Source: Planococcus sp. (in: firmicutes) (lineage in GTDB: Bacteria > Bacillota > Bacilli > Bacillales_A > Planococcaceae). Taken from it: a DNA stretch of 14,575 nt. This document shows, in pieces, positions 6,668 to 14,575 of this stretch. The notes beneath the pieces were generated by a model that ran no database searches, had not been told where the DNA came from, and saw only the letters and a program-made list of their open reading frames with translations. The translations under genes and the position numbers were made by a program. Position 1 is the stretch's first letter, and the number at the start of each line of letters is the position of its first letter. The stretch spans positions 1 through 14,575 of the forward strand of contig JASLAI010000204.1 in the NCBI GenBank assembly GCA_030147225.1, read 5' to 3'.

Positions 6668-8575
6668 ATGAGACAACCACTACCATTTCCTTTAACGAAG
6701 GATAAAACTTTCTTTGAATCACTCAATGACTGGATCGGCGATGTATTTTATGATGAGTTGCCTGAAAAAGGCTATGATTTGCGCGACGAACAAATTTTCA
6801 TGTCTTTTCAAATCGAACAGTCTTTAAAAGAAAAAGCAGTGCTATTTGCAGAAGCCGGAGTAGGTACGGGCAAAACGATGGCTTATTTGCTTCCGGCCAT
6901 CGCTTATGCGCGCTATACTGGAAAACCAGCGCTTATTTCATGCGCGGATGAAACCCTTATCGAACAATTGGTTAAGAAAGGCGGAGATGTTGACCGCCTG
7001 AACGATCTGTTCGATTTAAATTTGGATGTTCGTTTGGCAAAATCCCGTGATCAGTATTTGTGTCTCCAGCGGCTGGAAGGCGCTAAAAAACGCAGCGATG
7101 CTGATTTCCTGGATGATATTGAATACAGCTTGCCGGAATTCGTCAACAAAACTTATTCGATGCAAAACACTTACCCATATGGTGAGCGCTCAAGCTATCC
7201 AGATGTTACAGATGAAGAATGGCAGCAGGTCAACTATCATCCAATTCAGAATTGCAATGCGTGCGATATGCGCAATAAATGCGGCCAGACGATTCACCGA
7301 AACCATTACCGACAGGCGACTGATTTAGTTATCTGCTCGCATGATTTCCTAATGGAACATATTTGGACAAAAGAAACACGGAAACGTGAAGGGCAGAGCC
7401 CTTTACTTCCCGAGTTCTCTCAAATTGTTCTGGATGAAGGTCATTTATTGGAGTTCGCAGCACAGCGTGCATTAACTTATGAAGTGCAGGAAAGCACGCT
7501 GCAAGATGTTACAGAAAGCATTCTTTCTGATGGCATGCGCGAGAAAACATTAAACATGATCGAGCAGACAATTGACCTTCACAACGATTTTTTCCGTCTA
7601 CTGCGCATTCATACGGTTAAAAGTGATGAAGACCGCAAAGCGATTACGAAAGATCCTGAATTGGTCAATGTCGGTAAAATGTTGGTTCGCCACATCGATT
7701 TGATGATGGAAGAGTTTGTCTTTGAAGGTGAATTGTTCACCATTCCTGAATATGAACTGCGCCTTGCAGAAGAATATTTTGAACAATATACCTTCTCAAT
7801 GCGGCTGTTCGTAGAAGAAGGCGACGCTGTAACGTGGTTGGAAATAAAAGATGAGATTGAGACATTGGTCATTATGCCGCGTTTAGTTACTGATATTTTA
7901 GATGAAAAGTTATTTGACGGAAAAATCCCGATTATTTTTTCTTCAGCCACTTTGTCGATTCAAAAAGATTTTACTTACCTATCAGACAGTCTGGGTATCG
8001 ATAAGTACCAGTCATTTTCTGTACCATCGCCATTCGATTATGAGGATGTCATGAAAATTTATAAGCATCCGCTCGAACAGCAGCAAAAATTCGAACGCGT
8101 GTATGATTTATTCAGCACAGGCGATCAGTCTTTGGTGTTGTTCACTTCGAAGATGGAAATGGACAATTTTAAGAAATCATTGCCGTTGGAACATCAATAC
8201 ACAATCGAATTTGAGGGAGACCGTGAACTGTCGACAGTGGTCAAGGAATTCCAGGAAGGCAAATTCCAAATTTTATGTTCGTATCACCTTTGGGAAGGAC
8301 TGGATCTGCCAGGCGAAGCTTTGACAAAAGTCATCATCGTAGATTTGCCATTTCCTCCAAAGGATCCAGTTTTTGATGCTAAACGCAAATTCAGCAACAA
8401 CCCACTGGAAGAAATCGATTTGCCGTTTATGCAGCTGCGTATCCAGCAGGGCATCGGCCGCTTGATCCGTACTTCGAATGATTATGGGGAAATTCATCTA
8501 TTGCTGAATGAAGACGAGTTGCGTGTAGAGCATCTTTGGGAAACGATTCTTCCTGTGCCTGCTGAAAACTTTTAA
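6668..8575 (+). CDS. ypvA: YpvA, DinG/XPD-like iron-sulfur DNA helicase
   Basis: This is a superfamily 2 ATP-dependent helicase of the XPD/DinG class, probably 5'-3' on DNA, with 635 residues (about 640 in B. subtilis YpvA). It lacks the N-terminal exonuclease domain of Bacillales DinG. Walker A is AEAGVGTGKT (61-70). Four cysteines placed as in the 4Fe-4S domain lie between motifs I and II: C132, then C196, C199 and C205 in NCNACDMRNKC. The Walker B motif reads DEGH (256-259) in place of DEAH. Motif III is SSAT (425-428), and motif VI is QQGIGRLIR (593-601). The start follows AGGAG at 6658-6662. The physiological substrate is unknown to me. A role in DNA repair or in resolving structured DNA is inferred from the family. 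Co-transcription with rlmL is likely. Confidence 0.9.
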   Translation: MRQPLPFPLTKDKTFFESLNDWIGDVFYDELPEKGYDLRDEQIFMSFQIEQSLKEKAVLFAEAGVGTGKTMAYLLPAIAYARYTGKPALISCADETLIEQLVKKGGDVDRLNDLFDLNLDVRLAKSRDQYLCLQRLEGAKKRSDADFLDDIEYSLPEFVNKTYSMQNTYPYGERSSYPDVTDEEWQQVNYHPIQNCNACDMRNKCGQTIHRNHYRQATDLVICSHDFLMEHIWTKETRKREGQSPLLPEFSQIVLDEGHLLEFAAQRALTYEVQESTLQDVTESILSDGMREKTLNMIEQTIDLHNDFFRLLRIHTVKSDEDRKAITKDPELVNVGKMLVRHIDLMMEEFVFEGELFTIPEYELRLAEEYFEQYTFSMRLFVEEGDAVTWLEIKDEIETLVIMPRLVTDILDEKLFDGKIPIIFSSATLSIQKDFTYLSDSLGIDKYQSFSVPSPFDYEDVMKIYKHPLEQQQKFERVYDLFSTGDQSLVLFTSKMEMDNFKKSLPLEHQYTIEFEGDRELSTVVKEFQEGKFQILCSYHLWEGLDLPGEALTKVIIVDLPFPPKDPVFDAKRKFSNNPLEEIDLPFMQLRIQQGIGRLIRTSNDYGEIHLLLNEDELRVEHLWETILPVPAENF

Positions 8576-8591
8576 TTTTCGGTTTCGCTTA

Positions 8592-8600
8592 TGATACAAT
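8592..8600 (+). promoter_or_regulatory. Probable ypwA promoter (extended -10)
   Basis: TGATACAAT is a TGn-extended -10 with hexamer TACAAT (8595-8600). A weak TTAATT lies 17 bases upstream at 8572-8577, overlapping the ypvA stop. The ypwA GTG start is 28 bases downstream. There is no terminator between ypvA and ypwA. Confidence 0.5.
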
Positions 8601-8628
8601 AGTCTCATCAACCATTGGAGGGATTTTT

Positions 8629-10134
8629 GTGTCACTCGAAAAGCGATTTACCGAACATTTCAATAAAATCAAAGGCTACGAAGAAGCAATCGCTTTACTG
8701 TATTGGGATCTGCGAACAGGCGCCCCGAAAAAAGGAACGGAACTTCGTTCTGAAAGCATCGGTACTTTATCTGCAGAAGTCTTCAATTTATCAACGTCGG
8801 ACGAGTTCGGTGAATTGCTGTCTTCATTGGAAGCAGATCAAGCCACATTGGATCCATATATTCGACGCTCAGTGGAAGAAGCGCGGAAAGAATACGATTT
8901 GAGCAAAAAAGTCCCGCCTGAGGATTACAAAAAATTTGTCATCTTGCAATCCAAAGCGGAATCTGTTTGGGAAACCGCAAAGGAGAAGTCGGACTTCTCG
9001 ATTTTCCTTCCTTATTTGGAAGACTTGGTCAGCACGACGAAAAAAATGATTGGTTACTGGGGCGAGAAAAACGGCAGCCCTTACAATACCTTGCTCGATC
9101 AATATGAACCTGGCATGACTACTGAAATTTTGGATGAAGTGTTTGGTAAATTGCGTGAACGCATTGTGCCGCTGGTACAAAAAATTGCGGCTTCACCGAA
9201 CAAACCGGAAACAGCCTTTTTGTATGAGCATTTCCCTAAACAGGCTCAGCAAGAATTTAGCCGTCAGATGCTGGAACAGCTGGGCTACGATTTCGAAGCA
9301 GGCAGGCTGGATGAAACGGTTCATCCATTTATGATTTCGGTTAACCGCAAGGACATTCGCGTGACGACCAAATACGACGAAAGCGATTTTCGAACGGCGG
9401 TTTTCGGCACCATCCACGAAGGCGGCCATGCTATGTATGAACAGAATTTGGGAGAAGTGTTGGCAGGTTTACCGATCGAAACTGGTGCTTCTATGGGAAT
9501 CCATGAATCCCAGTCCTTGTTCTGCGAGAACTTTATCGGCCGCAATGAACATTTTTGGCAGCAAAATTTCAATTTGCTGAAGGAATATGCGCCTAAGCAG
9601 TTTGCCGATGTCGAGTTGCTGGATTACGTACGGGCAATCAACGAATCCAAACCATCGTTGATTCGCATTGAAGCAGATGAACTTTCGTATGCCCTTCATA
9701 TCATGGTGCGTTACGAACTTGAAAAAGGGCTGTTCGATGGGGACATTCAAGTCAGCGATCTGCCGGAACTATGGAACGCCAAATATGAAGAATATTTGGG
9801 TGTGCATCCTTCAAATGATGCAGAAGGCGTCTTACAGGACGTCCACTGGGCAGGCGCAAGCTTTGGTTATTTCCCATCTTATGCACTGGGGTATATGTAT
9901 GCAGCTCAGTTCAAAGATGCGATGCTAAAAGATTTGCCGAACTTCGATGACTTATTGGCGGCGCAGGACATCAAACCGATCCGCGAATGGTTGAACAAAA
10001 ACATCCATCACCATGGGGCGTTCAAAAAACCACTTGATATCTTAAAGGAAGTTACTGGAGAAGGACTGAACCCAGATCATTTAGCGGAGTACCTGGAAGA
10101 GAAATATTCAAAAATTTATCAATTGGATAAATGA
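8629..10134 (+). CDS. ypwA: Metallocarboxypeptidase, peptidase family M32 (Taq type)
   Basis: This is a zinc-dependent carboxypeptidase that trims amino acids from peptide C-termini in the cytosol (501 residues, the family's normal length). All M32 signatures are present in order: HPF (232-234), DIRVT (242-246), the zinc-binding HEGGH (263-267, catalytic E264), HESQS (292-296, third ligand E293), IRIEAD (345-350) and GVLQDVHW (400-407). GYFPSYALG (413-421) is also typical. The protein is mostly helical and has no signal peptide. The start is GTG at 8629, chosen because GGAGGG (8617-8622) lies at the right distance and MSLEKRFTEHF matches the family start. A strong terminator follows directly, so the transcript probably ends here. 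The role is most likely general peptide turnover. Confidence 0.95.
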   Translation: MSLEKRFTEHFNKIKGYEEAIALLYWDLRTGAPKKGTELRSESIGTLSAEVFNLSTSDEFGELLSSLEADQATLDPYIRRSVEEARKEYDLSKKVPPEDYKKFVILQSKAESVWETAKEKSDFSIFLPYLEDLVSTTKKMIGYWGEKNGSPYNTLLDQYEPGMTTEILDEVFGKLRERIVPLVQKIAASPNKPETAFLYEHFPKQAQQEFSRQMLEQLGYDFEAGRLDETVHPFMISVNRKDIRVTTKYDESDFRTAVFGTIHEGGHAMYEQNLGEVLAGLPIETGASMGIHESQSLFCENFIGRNEHFWQQNFNLLKEYAPKQFADVELLDYVRAINESKPSLIRIEADELSYALHIMVRYELEKGLFDGDIQVSDLPELWNAKYEEYLGVHPSNDAEGVLQDVHWAGASFGYFPSYALGYMYAAQFKDAMLKDLPNFDDLLAAQDIKPIREWLNKNIHHHGAFKKPLDILKEVTGEGLNPDHLAEYLEEKYSKIYQLDK

Positions 10135-10138
10135 TAAC

Positions 10139-10177
10139 TAGCCACCGTGAAACTTCGCGGTGGCTATTGTTTTTTTT
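10139..10177 (+). terminator. Intrinsic terminator of ypwA
   Basis: TAGCCACCG (10139-10147) pairs perfectly with CGGTGGCTA (10158-10166). A TTG and an unbroken run of eight T follow (10170-10177). It begins four bases after the ypwA stop. Confidence 0.93.
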
Positions 10178-10207
10178 AGGACAAATAGCGAATAGTTTGA
10201 TTATAAT
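10178..10207 (+). promoter_or_regulatory. Promoter of the SDR gene
   Basis: A consensus -10 TATAAT (10202-10207) lies 18 bases after AGGACA (10178-10183), a four-of-six match to TTGACA. It follows the ypwA terminator directly, so the downstream gene is an independent unit. Confidence 0.65.
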
Positions 10208-10227
10208 AAGAGCGGAGGCGATAAACG

Positions 10228-10986
10228 ATGTTAAAATCATTCAGTTTGGAAGGCAAGACAGCCATCGTGACAGGGGCTGGAAAAGGAATCGGCAAAGCGA
10301 TTGCCATAGCCCTTGCAGAAGCAGGAGCCAATGTCATGCTGGTGGCACGCACCGAGTCTGATTTACAGCAGACCAAAGAAGAAATTGGCAACAACCGCAC
10401 TTTTTATGCAATTGCAGACATTACGAAACGCAGCGACATCGAGGCCGCAGTGGCGAAAACCATACAGCAATTCGGTGCGCTGGATATTCTGGTCAATAAT
10501 GCAGGGATGAATATCCGCTCTTCTTTGTCGGATGCGACGGATGCGGAATGGCACCAGATTATGGATACCAATGCTCAAAGTGTTTTCATGTTCTCGCAGG
10601 AAGCTGTCAAAAAAATGGAAAGCGGCAGTTCCATTATCAACATCAGTTCTGTAGGAGGCGAACGTGCTTTGAAGACTGGTGTCGTTTACGCTGCATCTAA
10701 AGCTGCCATTATCCAGATGACCAAGGTCATGGCGATGGAGTGGGGACCGAAGAACATCCGGGTCAATGCCATCGGACCTTGGTATTTTAAGACGCCTTTA
10801 ACGGAAAAAATATTGAATGATCCAGAATACCTGAATTCCATATTGGCGGTGACGCCGATGAAGCGGGTCGGTGAATTGCCGGAAGTGGCTTCGCCAGTCG
10901 TATTTTTAGCGTCAGACGCTGCTAGTTATATTACCGGTCAGACCTTATTCGTCGACGGTGGCATGTCGATCCATGGATTTTCCTAA
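10228..10986 (+). CDS. Short-chain dehydrogenase/reductase (SDR), substrate unknown
   Basis: This is a classical NAD(P)-dependent SDR oxidoreductase (252 residues). The cofactor glycine motif is TGAGKGIG (15-22), NNAG is at 90-93 and the structural asparagine is N115. The catalytic triad is a serine of the INISSVGG segment (S140/S141), Y154 and K158 (YAASK). The GPWYFKTP segment (183-190) and the C-terminal [10 protein letters not shown] are typical of the FabG/gluconate 5-dehydrogenase/glucose dehydrogenase branch. R41 after the second strand (VARTESD) suggests NADP(H), but this is not decisive. The start follows GGAGG (10214-10218). The gene has its own promoter and is closed by terminators on both sides, so neighbours do not reveal its substrate. 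It is not part of the B. subtilis version of this locus as I recall it, so it is a lineage-specific insertion or a loss elsewhere. Confidence 0.9.
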   Translation: MLKSFSLEGKTAIVTGAGKGIGKAIAIALAEAGANVMLVARTESDLQQTKEEIGNNRTFYAIADITKRSDIEAAVAKTIQQFGALDILVNNAGMNIRSSLSDATDAEWHQIMDTNAQSVFMFSQEAVKKMESGSSIINISSVGGERALKTGVVYAASKAAIIQMTKVMAMEWGPKNIRVNAIGPWYFKTPLTEKILNDPEYLNSILAVTPMKRVGELPEVASPVVFLASDAASYITGQTLFVDGGMSIHGFS

Positions 10987-10993
10987 GAAATAC

Positions 10994-11027
10994 AACATCC
11001 TTTCCGATTTCGGGAAGGATGTTTTTC
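10994..11027 (+). terminator. Intrinsic terminator of the SDR gene
   Basis: The stem of AACATCCTTTCCG (about 10994-11006) with CGGGAAGGATGTT (11011-11023) contains one G-T pair. It is followed by TTTTTC. It starts seven bases after the SDR stop. Confidence 0.9.
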
Positions 11028-11042
11028 GTTCTCACCTAAAAA

Positions 11043-11051
11043 TGATATGAT
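11043..11051 (+). promoter_or_regulatory. dynA: Probable dynA promoter (extended -10)
   Basis: TGATATGAT is a TGn-extended -10 (hexamer TATGAT, 11046-11051). Its -35 region overlaps the T tract of the preceding terminator and matches poorly. The dynA start is 32 bases downstream. Confidence 0.5.
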
Positions 11052-11083
11052 AGAGAGCAGTAAGCGGAGAAGGAGATTTCTAA

Positions 11084-14000
11084 ATGACAGTTCTTGACCA
11101 TAAAAAAGAATTACTTGAAACGGCACATCTTTACCGGATCTTCAAAGACAACGAAGATACCGAGAGGGAAGCAAAAGCACATTTATTTGCAAAGAAAATC
11201 CTGAAAAATAATTTCATCATCGGCTTTGCCGGACATTTCTCATCAGGCAAGTCGTCCATGATCAATGCGCTCACAGGGGAGACTTTATTGCCATCAAGTC
11301 CGATTCCGACAAGCGCCAATATCGTCAATGTCCAAAAAGCGGATAAGGATTTCGCAATCGTCAATATGCGAAACGAGAAGCCAGTCTACTTTCCTGAGAA
11401 TTACGATTTCGATGCTGTAAAAGAATTCTGCAAAAATGGAGATGTTACGCAGATCGATATCGGCCACCAGGCTTCAGTCTTGCCCAAAGGCATCACGGTC
11501 ATGGATACGCCCGGCGTCGATTCTACCGATGACGCTCACCGCATGTCGACAGAATCGGCACTCCATGTGGCGGATATGGTTTTTTACGTTATGGATTATA
11601 ACCACGTCCAATCCGAATTGAATTTCAATTTCACCAAAGAACTGCAGAAATACACCGAGCTGTATTTGATTGTCAATCAAATTGATAAGCACCAAAGCAG
11701 CGAGATGAGCTTTGCGGATTTTCAGCAAACAGTGCATGATTCATTTGCGGCATGGGGAGTGGTTCCAAAAGGAATCTTCTTCACGTCTTTAAAAGATTTC
11801 GACTTTCCAGGCAATAACTTTGAACAGGTCAAAGAACTGGTGTCTTCAACGATGCAGAATTGGAAAGGCCATATCGGCGAAGCTTCGGATTCAGCGTTGA
11901 ATCAATTAAAAGACGAACACATCAAGTTTTTGGAAGATGAAAAAGCAGAGCGCCTGCAGGCTTTTTCAGATATTCTCGATCCTGCCGAGTGGGAAAACCG
12001 CGAAGACTTGAAAAGAGAAAATGCGCTGGTTTCACGGAGAATGTCCGTACAGGATTTCGAAAACTGGCAGTCAAAGTTCGAGAAGAGCCGCAAAGAGCTC
12101 TTGGAAAACTCGAATATCATGCCCTATGAACTGCGCAGTGCATTGACCAGCTATTTGGAGTCCATTCAGCCAAATTTCAAAGTGGGCATGCTGTTCAGCG
12201 GCAAAAAGACAGAAGAAGAACGGCAGAGAAGAAAGCAGGAAGTGGATGAGCGGCTTGAGACGACAGTGTCTTCCCAAATCACCAATCATCTGAAAAAGTT
12301 AATGAAATCTTCATTAAAAGATGCCGGACTACTTACCGACAGCGAATCACTAGCTATTGATGATTTGGTATTCGAAGTTCCATTCTCAGTTGTTGAAGAA
12401 CAGGTTCCGACAGGTGCATCTGCGACCGGGGATGCGGTATTAAATTTTGCCAATAGCATCTCAACCGCAGTGCAGCGATGGTTTATCCGTGAAACAGATG
12501 GATGGAAAATGGCTCAGGAAGAAAAGTTTGAAGGCTTGTCGGACGATGCCAGTACAGAAATTGACATGAAAGCACAAACCTTGTCTCAAAAAGTGCTTGC
12601 TATCGAAACACTTGAAGAAATGGACAGCAAAATCGATAAAGTCAAAAAATCCTATTCAGCCATGCTGCCAAAGCAAAAAACGGCAGCTGAAGAAAAAGTA
12701 GATCAATGGCTGGAAGAATTTGAAGTATCCATTGAAGAAATGACGGAATTCGATCCGGCAATGCTTGAGAAAAAGGAACAGCAAGAGGCAGAACCGGAGC
12801 AGCAGGCTGAAGCATTTGAAGTGGCAGTGTTTGATGAAATGGCAGTGCTTGAGCGCGCCAACCGCACGGCAGAAGTGATTAATCCAATTAAAGGCTTTGC
12901 CGAAACTGCGGCTTACCTGAAACGAAAAGCGGGCCGTTTGGAAGGACAAGAATTCACAATTGCTTTATTCGGTGCTTTCAGTGCAGGGAAATCATCATTT
13001 TCAAATGCGTTAATGGGAGAAACGGTTTTGCCGGTATCACCGAATCCGACGACGGCAACCATCAACCGGATCCGTCCCGTCACAGAAAAGCACCCGCATG
13101 AAACGGCGGATGTGCGCTTAAAGACAAGCGCTCAGATGACAGAGGATGTCAAAAACTCATTTCATGTACTGGGTATTGAAGTCACTACACTCGAAGATGC
13201 CTATGCTAAATCACTGAAGTTGCCGGAAGATACGCCAACTGAGCAGCAGGTCCATAAATCGTTTATCACCGCATTCAATAAAGGCTATCCGGTGTTCAAG
13301 GACCGTCTCGGTGAAACCATTCGGACCGATCGCGAGGAATTCGGACTGTATGTAGCAAAAGAAGAGAAAAGTTGTTTTGTCGACGAAATCGACTTCTACT
13401 ATGATTGCGAACTGACGCGCAACGGTGTAACGCTTGTTGACACACCAGGAGCGGACTCGATTAATGCACGGCACACCAACGTTGCGTTTGAATACATCCG
13501 CAATGCCGACGCAATTTTGTTTATCACTTATTATAATCATGCTTTTGCGAGAGCTGATCGGGAATTTCTCATCCAGCTTGGACGAGTCAAGGATGCCTTT
13601 GAAATGGATAAAATGTTCTTTGTTGTCAATGCCATCGATTTGGCCAATGATGAACAGGAAAAAGACGCAGTCGTCACATATGTGAAAGACGAGCTGCAGC
13701 GTTTTGGCATCCGTTTCCCTCGATTATTTGGTGTTTCAAGTCTTTTGGCGCTGCGTGACCGGGAACATTCGGGAATGCCCGTGTTCGAAGAAGCGTTTCA
13801 GCATTTCCTGAAAGAAGAGCTGAAAGGCATGGCTGTACAATCATTAGCGGAAGAAGAACAAAAAGCGGTGGACCGTTTCCGAAATCTGATCGAACATACT
13901 GAAAAGAACTTGTTGCGAAAAGACGAAAGGCTGGAAGAACTCAAGCATCTTGAGAAGCAATTGCGCATACTGTTCGGTGCATCAATCGCGAAGCTGTTGG

Positions 14001-14575
14001 AGCGGGAAGCATTGCAAGAACTGGGCGAATTGCTGTATTATGTCAATCAGCGGGTATTCTACCGCTTTAACGACTTCTTCAAAGAAGCGTTCAATCCCTC
14101 GGTCTTTTCAAACAAATCAGCACAGCAAGCGCTGGATATTGCTTTACAGGATATGAATGAAATGACCGGCTTTGATTTTCAGCAGGAACTGCGTGTCACT
14201 AATTTCCGTCTTGCGCAATTTATTGAAAAGAAGTTGGAATCTCGTTTTAAAGAAGATGCAGCTAAGCTGAAAGAATTAAATCCGGATTTCTCGTTTACAC
14301 CATACGAGGTTCAGGAAGCGGGTTCTTTAGAAATCACCAAACCATTCACAGACGCTGATTATTCATCAGTCAAATCGTATTACAAGAACAACAAGAGTTT
14401 TTTTGAGAAAAATGAAAAAGAAAAACTGCGGGATGCGCTGCAGTCCATGATGGAGCCGGATGCTTTACGCTATCTGGATAAAGAGAAAAAAGAGCTGGCG
14501 AACTGGGCAGAATTTTGGATTGAACAGGAAGCGGAAGGCTTGCGGCAGCATGTACTTCGCCAGGCGGTCGATCAG
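11084..14575 (+). CDS. dynA: DynA (YpbR), double-headed bacterial dynamin; 3' end outside window
   Basis: This is a large membrane-remodelling GTPase that in B. subtilis tethers and fuses membranes, gathers at division sites and helps resist membrane damage and phage. I read 1164 codons without a stop to the window edge; B. subtilis DynA has about 1193 residues, so only a short tail should be missing. Two complete dynamin units are fused. In the first, the P-loop is GHFSSGKSS (50-58), switch I T76, G3 DTPG (141-144) and G4 NQID (198-201). In the second, the P-loop is GAFSAGKSS (630-638), switch I T656, G3 DTPG (786-789) and G4 NAID (849-852). Long helical stalk segments follow each GTPase. 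A Glu/Gln-rich linker (about 561-590) joins the halves. The ATG follows AAGGAG (11070-11075). Both GTPase heads keep their key residues. Confidence 0.95.
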   Translation, partial: MTVLDHKKELLETAHLYRIFKDNEDTEREAKAHLFAKKILKNNFIIGFAGHFSSGKSSMINALTGETLLPSSPIPTSANIVNVQKADKDFAIVNMRNEKPVYFPENYDFDAVKEFCKNGDVTQIDIGHQASVLPKGITVMDTPGVDSTDDAHRMSTESALHVADMVFYVMDYNHVQSELNFNFTKELQKYTELYLIVNQIDKHQSSEMSFADFQQTVHDSFAAWGVVPKGIFFTSLKDFDFPGNNFEQVKELVSSTMQNWKGHIGEASDSALNQLKDEHIKFLEDEKAERLQAFSDILDPAEWENREDLKRENALVSRRMSVQDFENWQSKFEKSRKELLENSNIMPYELRSALTSYLESIQPNFKVGMLFSGKKTEEERQRRKQEVDERLETTVSSQITNHLKKLMKSSLKDAGLLTDSESLAIDDLVFEVPFSVVEEQVPTGASATGDAVLNFANSISTAVQRWFIRETDGWKMAQEEKFEGLSDDASTEIDMKAQTLSQKVLAIETLEEMDSKIDKVKKSYSAMLPKQKTAAEEKVDQWLEEFEVSIEEMTEFDPAMLEKKEQQEAEPEQQAEAFEVAVFDEMAVLERANRTAEVINPIKGFAETAAYLKRKAGRLEGQEFTIALFGAFSAGKSSFSNALMGETVLPVSPNPTTATINRIRPVTEKHPHETADVRLKTSAQMTEDVKNSFHVLGIEVTTLEDAYAKSLKLPEDTPTEQQVHKSFITAFNKGYPVFKDRLGETIRTDREEFGLYVAKEEKSCFVDEIDFYYDCELTRNGVTLVDTPGADSINARHTNVAFEYIRNADAILFITYYNHAFARADREFLIQLGRVKDAFEMDKMFFVVNAIDLANDEQEKDAVVTYVKDELQRFGIRFPRLFGVSSLLALRDREHSGMPVFEEAFQHFLKEELKGMAVQSLAEEEQKAVDRFRNLIEHTEKNLLRKDERLEELKHLEKQLRILFGASIAKLLEREALQELGELLYYVNQRVFYRFNDFFKEAFNPSVFSNKSAQQALDIALQDMNEMTGFDFQQELRVTNFRLAQFIEKKLESRFKEDAAKLKELNPDFSFTPYEVQEAGSLEITKPFTDADYSSVKSYYKNNKSFFEKNEKEKLRDALQSMMEPDALRYLDKEKKELANWAEFWIEQEAEGLRQHVLRQAVDQ

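Noticed and set aside
10131..10361. A 76-codon + strand frame overlapping the ypwA terminator and the SDR start
   Set aside because: It runs through a terminator and promoter, is out of frame with the SDR gene and has no family resemblance.
220..14575. Defence system, prophage, transposon or CRISPR array
   Set aside because: I looked for transposases, integrases, toxin-antitoxin pairs, spaced direct repeats and atypical gene clusters. All genes are assignable to conserved chromosomal families in near B. subtilis order; MrfAB and DynA are already described.

Overview
This window is a housekeeping stretch of a Bacillales (Firmicutes) chromosome. Gene content and order match the Bacillus subtilis yppE-yprA-yprB ... 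gpsB-rnpB-ypsC-ypvA-ypwA-ypbR segment. Moderate GC, strong GGAGG-type ribosome binding sites, TGn-extended -10 promoters and a Bacillales-type intergenic repeat fit a member of the Planococcaceae/Caryophanaceae such as Planococcus. The genus is an inference from recall, not from a search. All coding genes lie on the + strand.

Layout: (1) 1-219, a leader with no confident gene, a palindrome, a LexA-like site and a weak promoter. (2) 220-4099, a tight three-gene operon of yppE (DUF1798, unknown function), mrfA (yprA, DNA helicase) and mrfB (yprB, DEDDh exonuclease). MrfA and MrfB form the mitomycin C damage repair pair known in B. subtilis, and yppE overlaps mrfA. (3) gpsB, a cell-division/peptidoglycan adaptor with its own promoter. 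(4) rnpB, type B RNase P RNA (about 4503-4903), with promoter and intrinsic terminator. (5) A gene-free stretch of about 540 bases with a GC-rich island, possible promoters and a 122-bp interspersed-repeat-like element with nested inverted repeats. (6) rlmL/ypsC, a THUMP-domain rRNA methyltransferase, then ypvA, a DinG/XPD-like iron-sulfur helicase. (7) ypwA, an M32 carboxypeptidase, closed by a strong terminator. (8) A stand-alone SDR oxidoreductase, absent from the B. subtilis locus as I recall it. (9) dynA (ypbR), a double-headed bacterial dynamin, open to the window edge and missing only its last residues.

The themes are DNA repair (mrfA, mrfB, possibly ypvA), RNA maturation (rnpB, rlmL), and division and membrane maintenance (gpsB, dynA). 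I found no mobile element with a transposase, no CRISPR array, no tRNA, no prophage and no defence island. I do not see a clearly new biological system. The best leads are the translationally coupled DUF1798 gene next to the repair pair, the LexA-like site upstream of it, and the structured repeat in the presumed rlmL leader.
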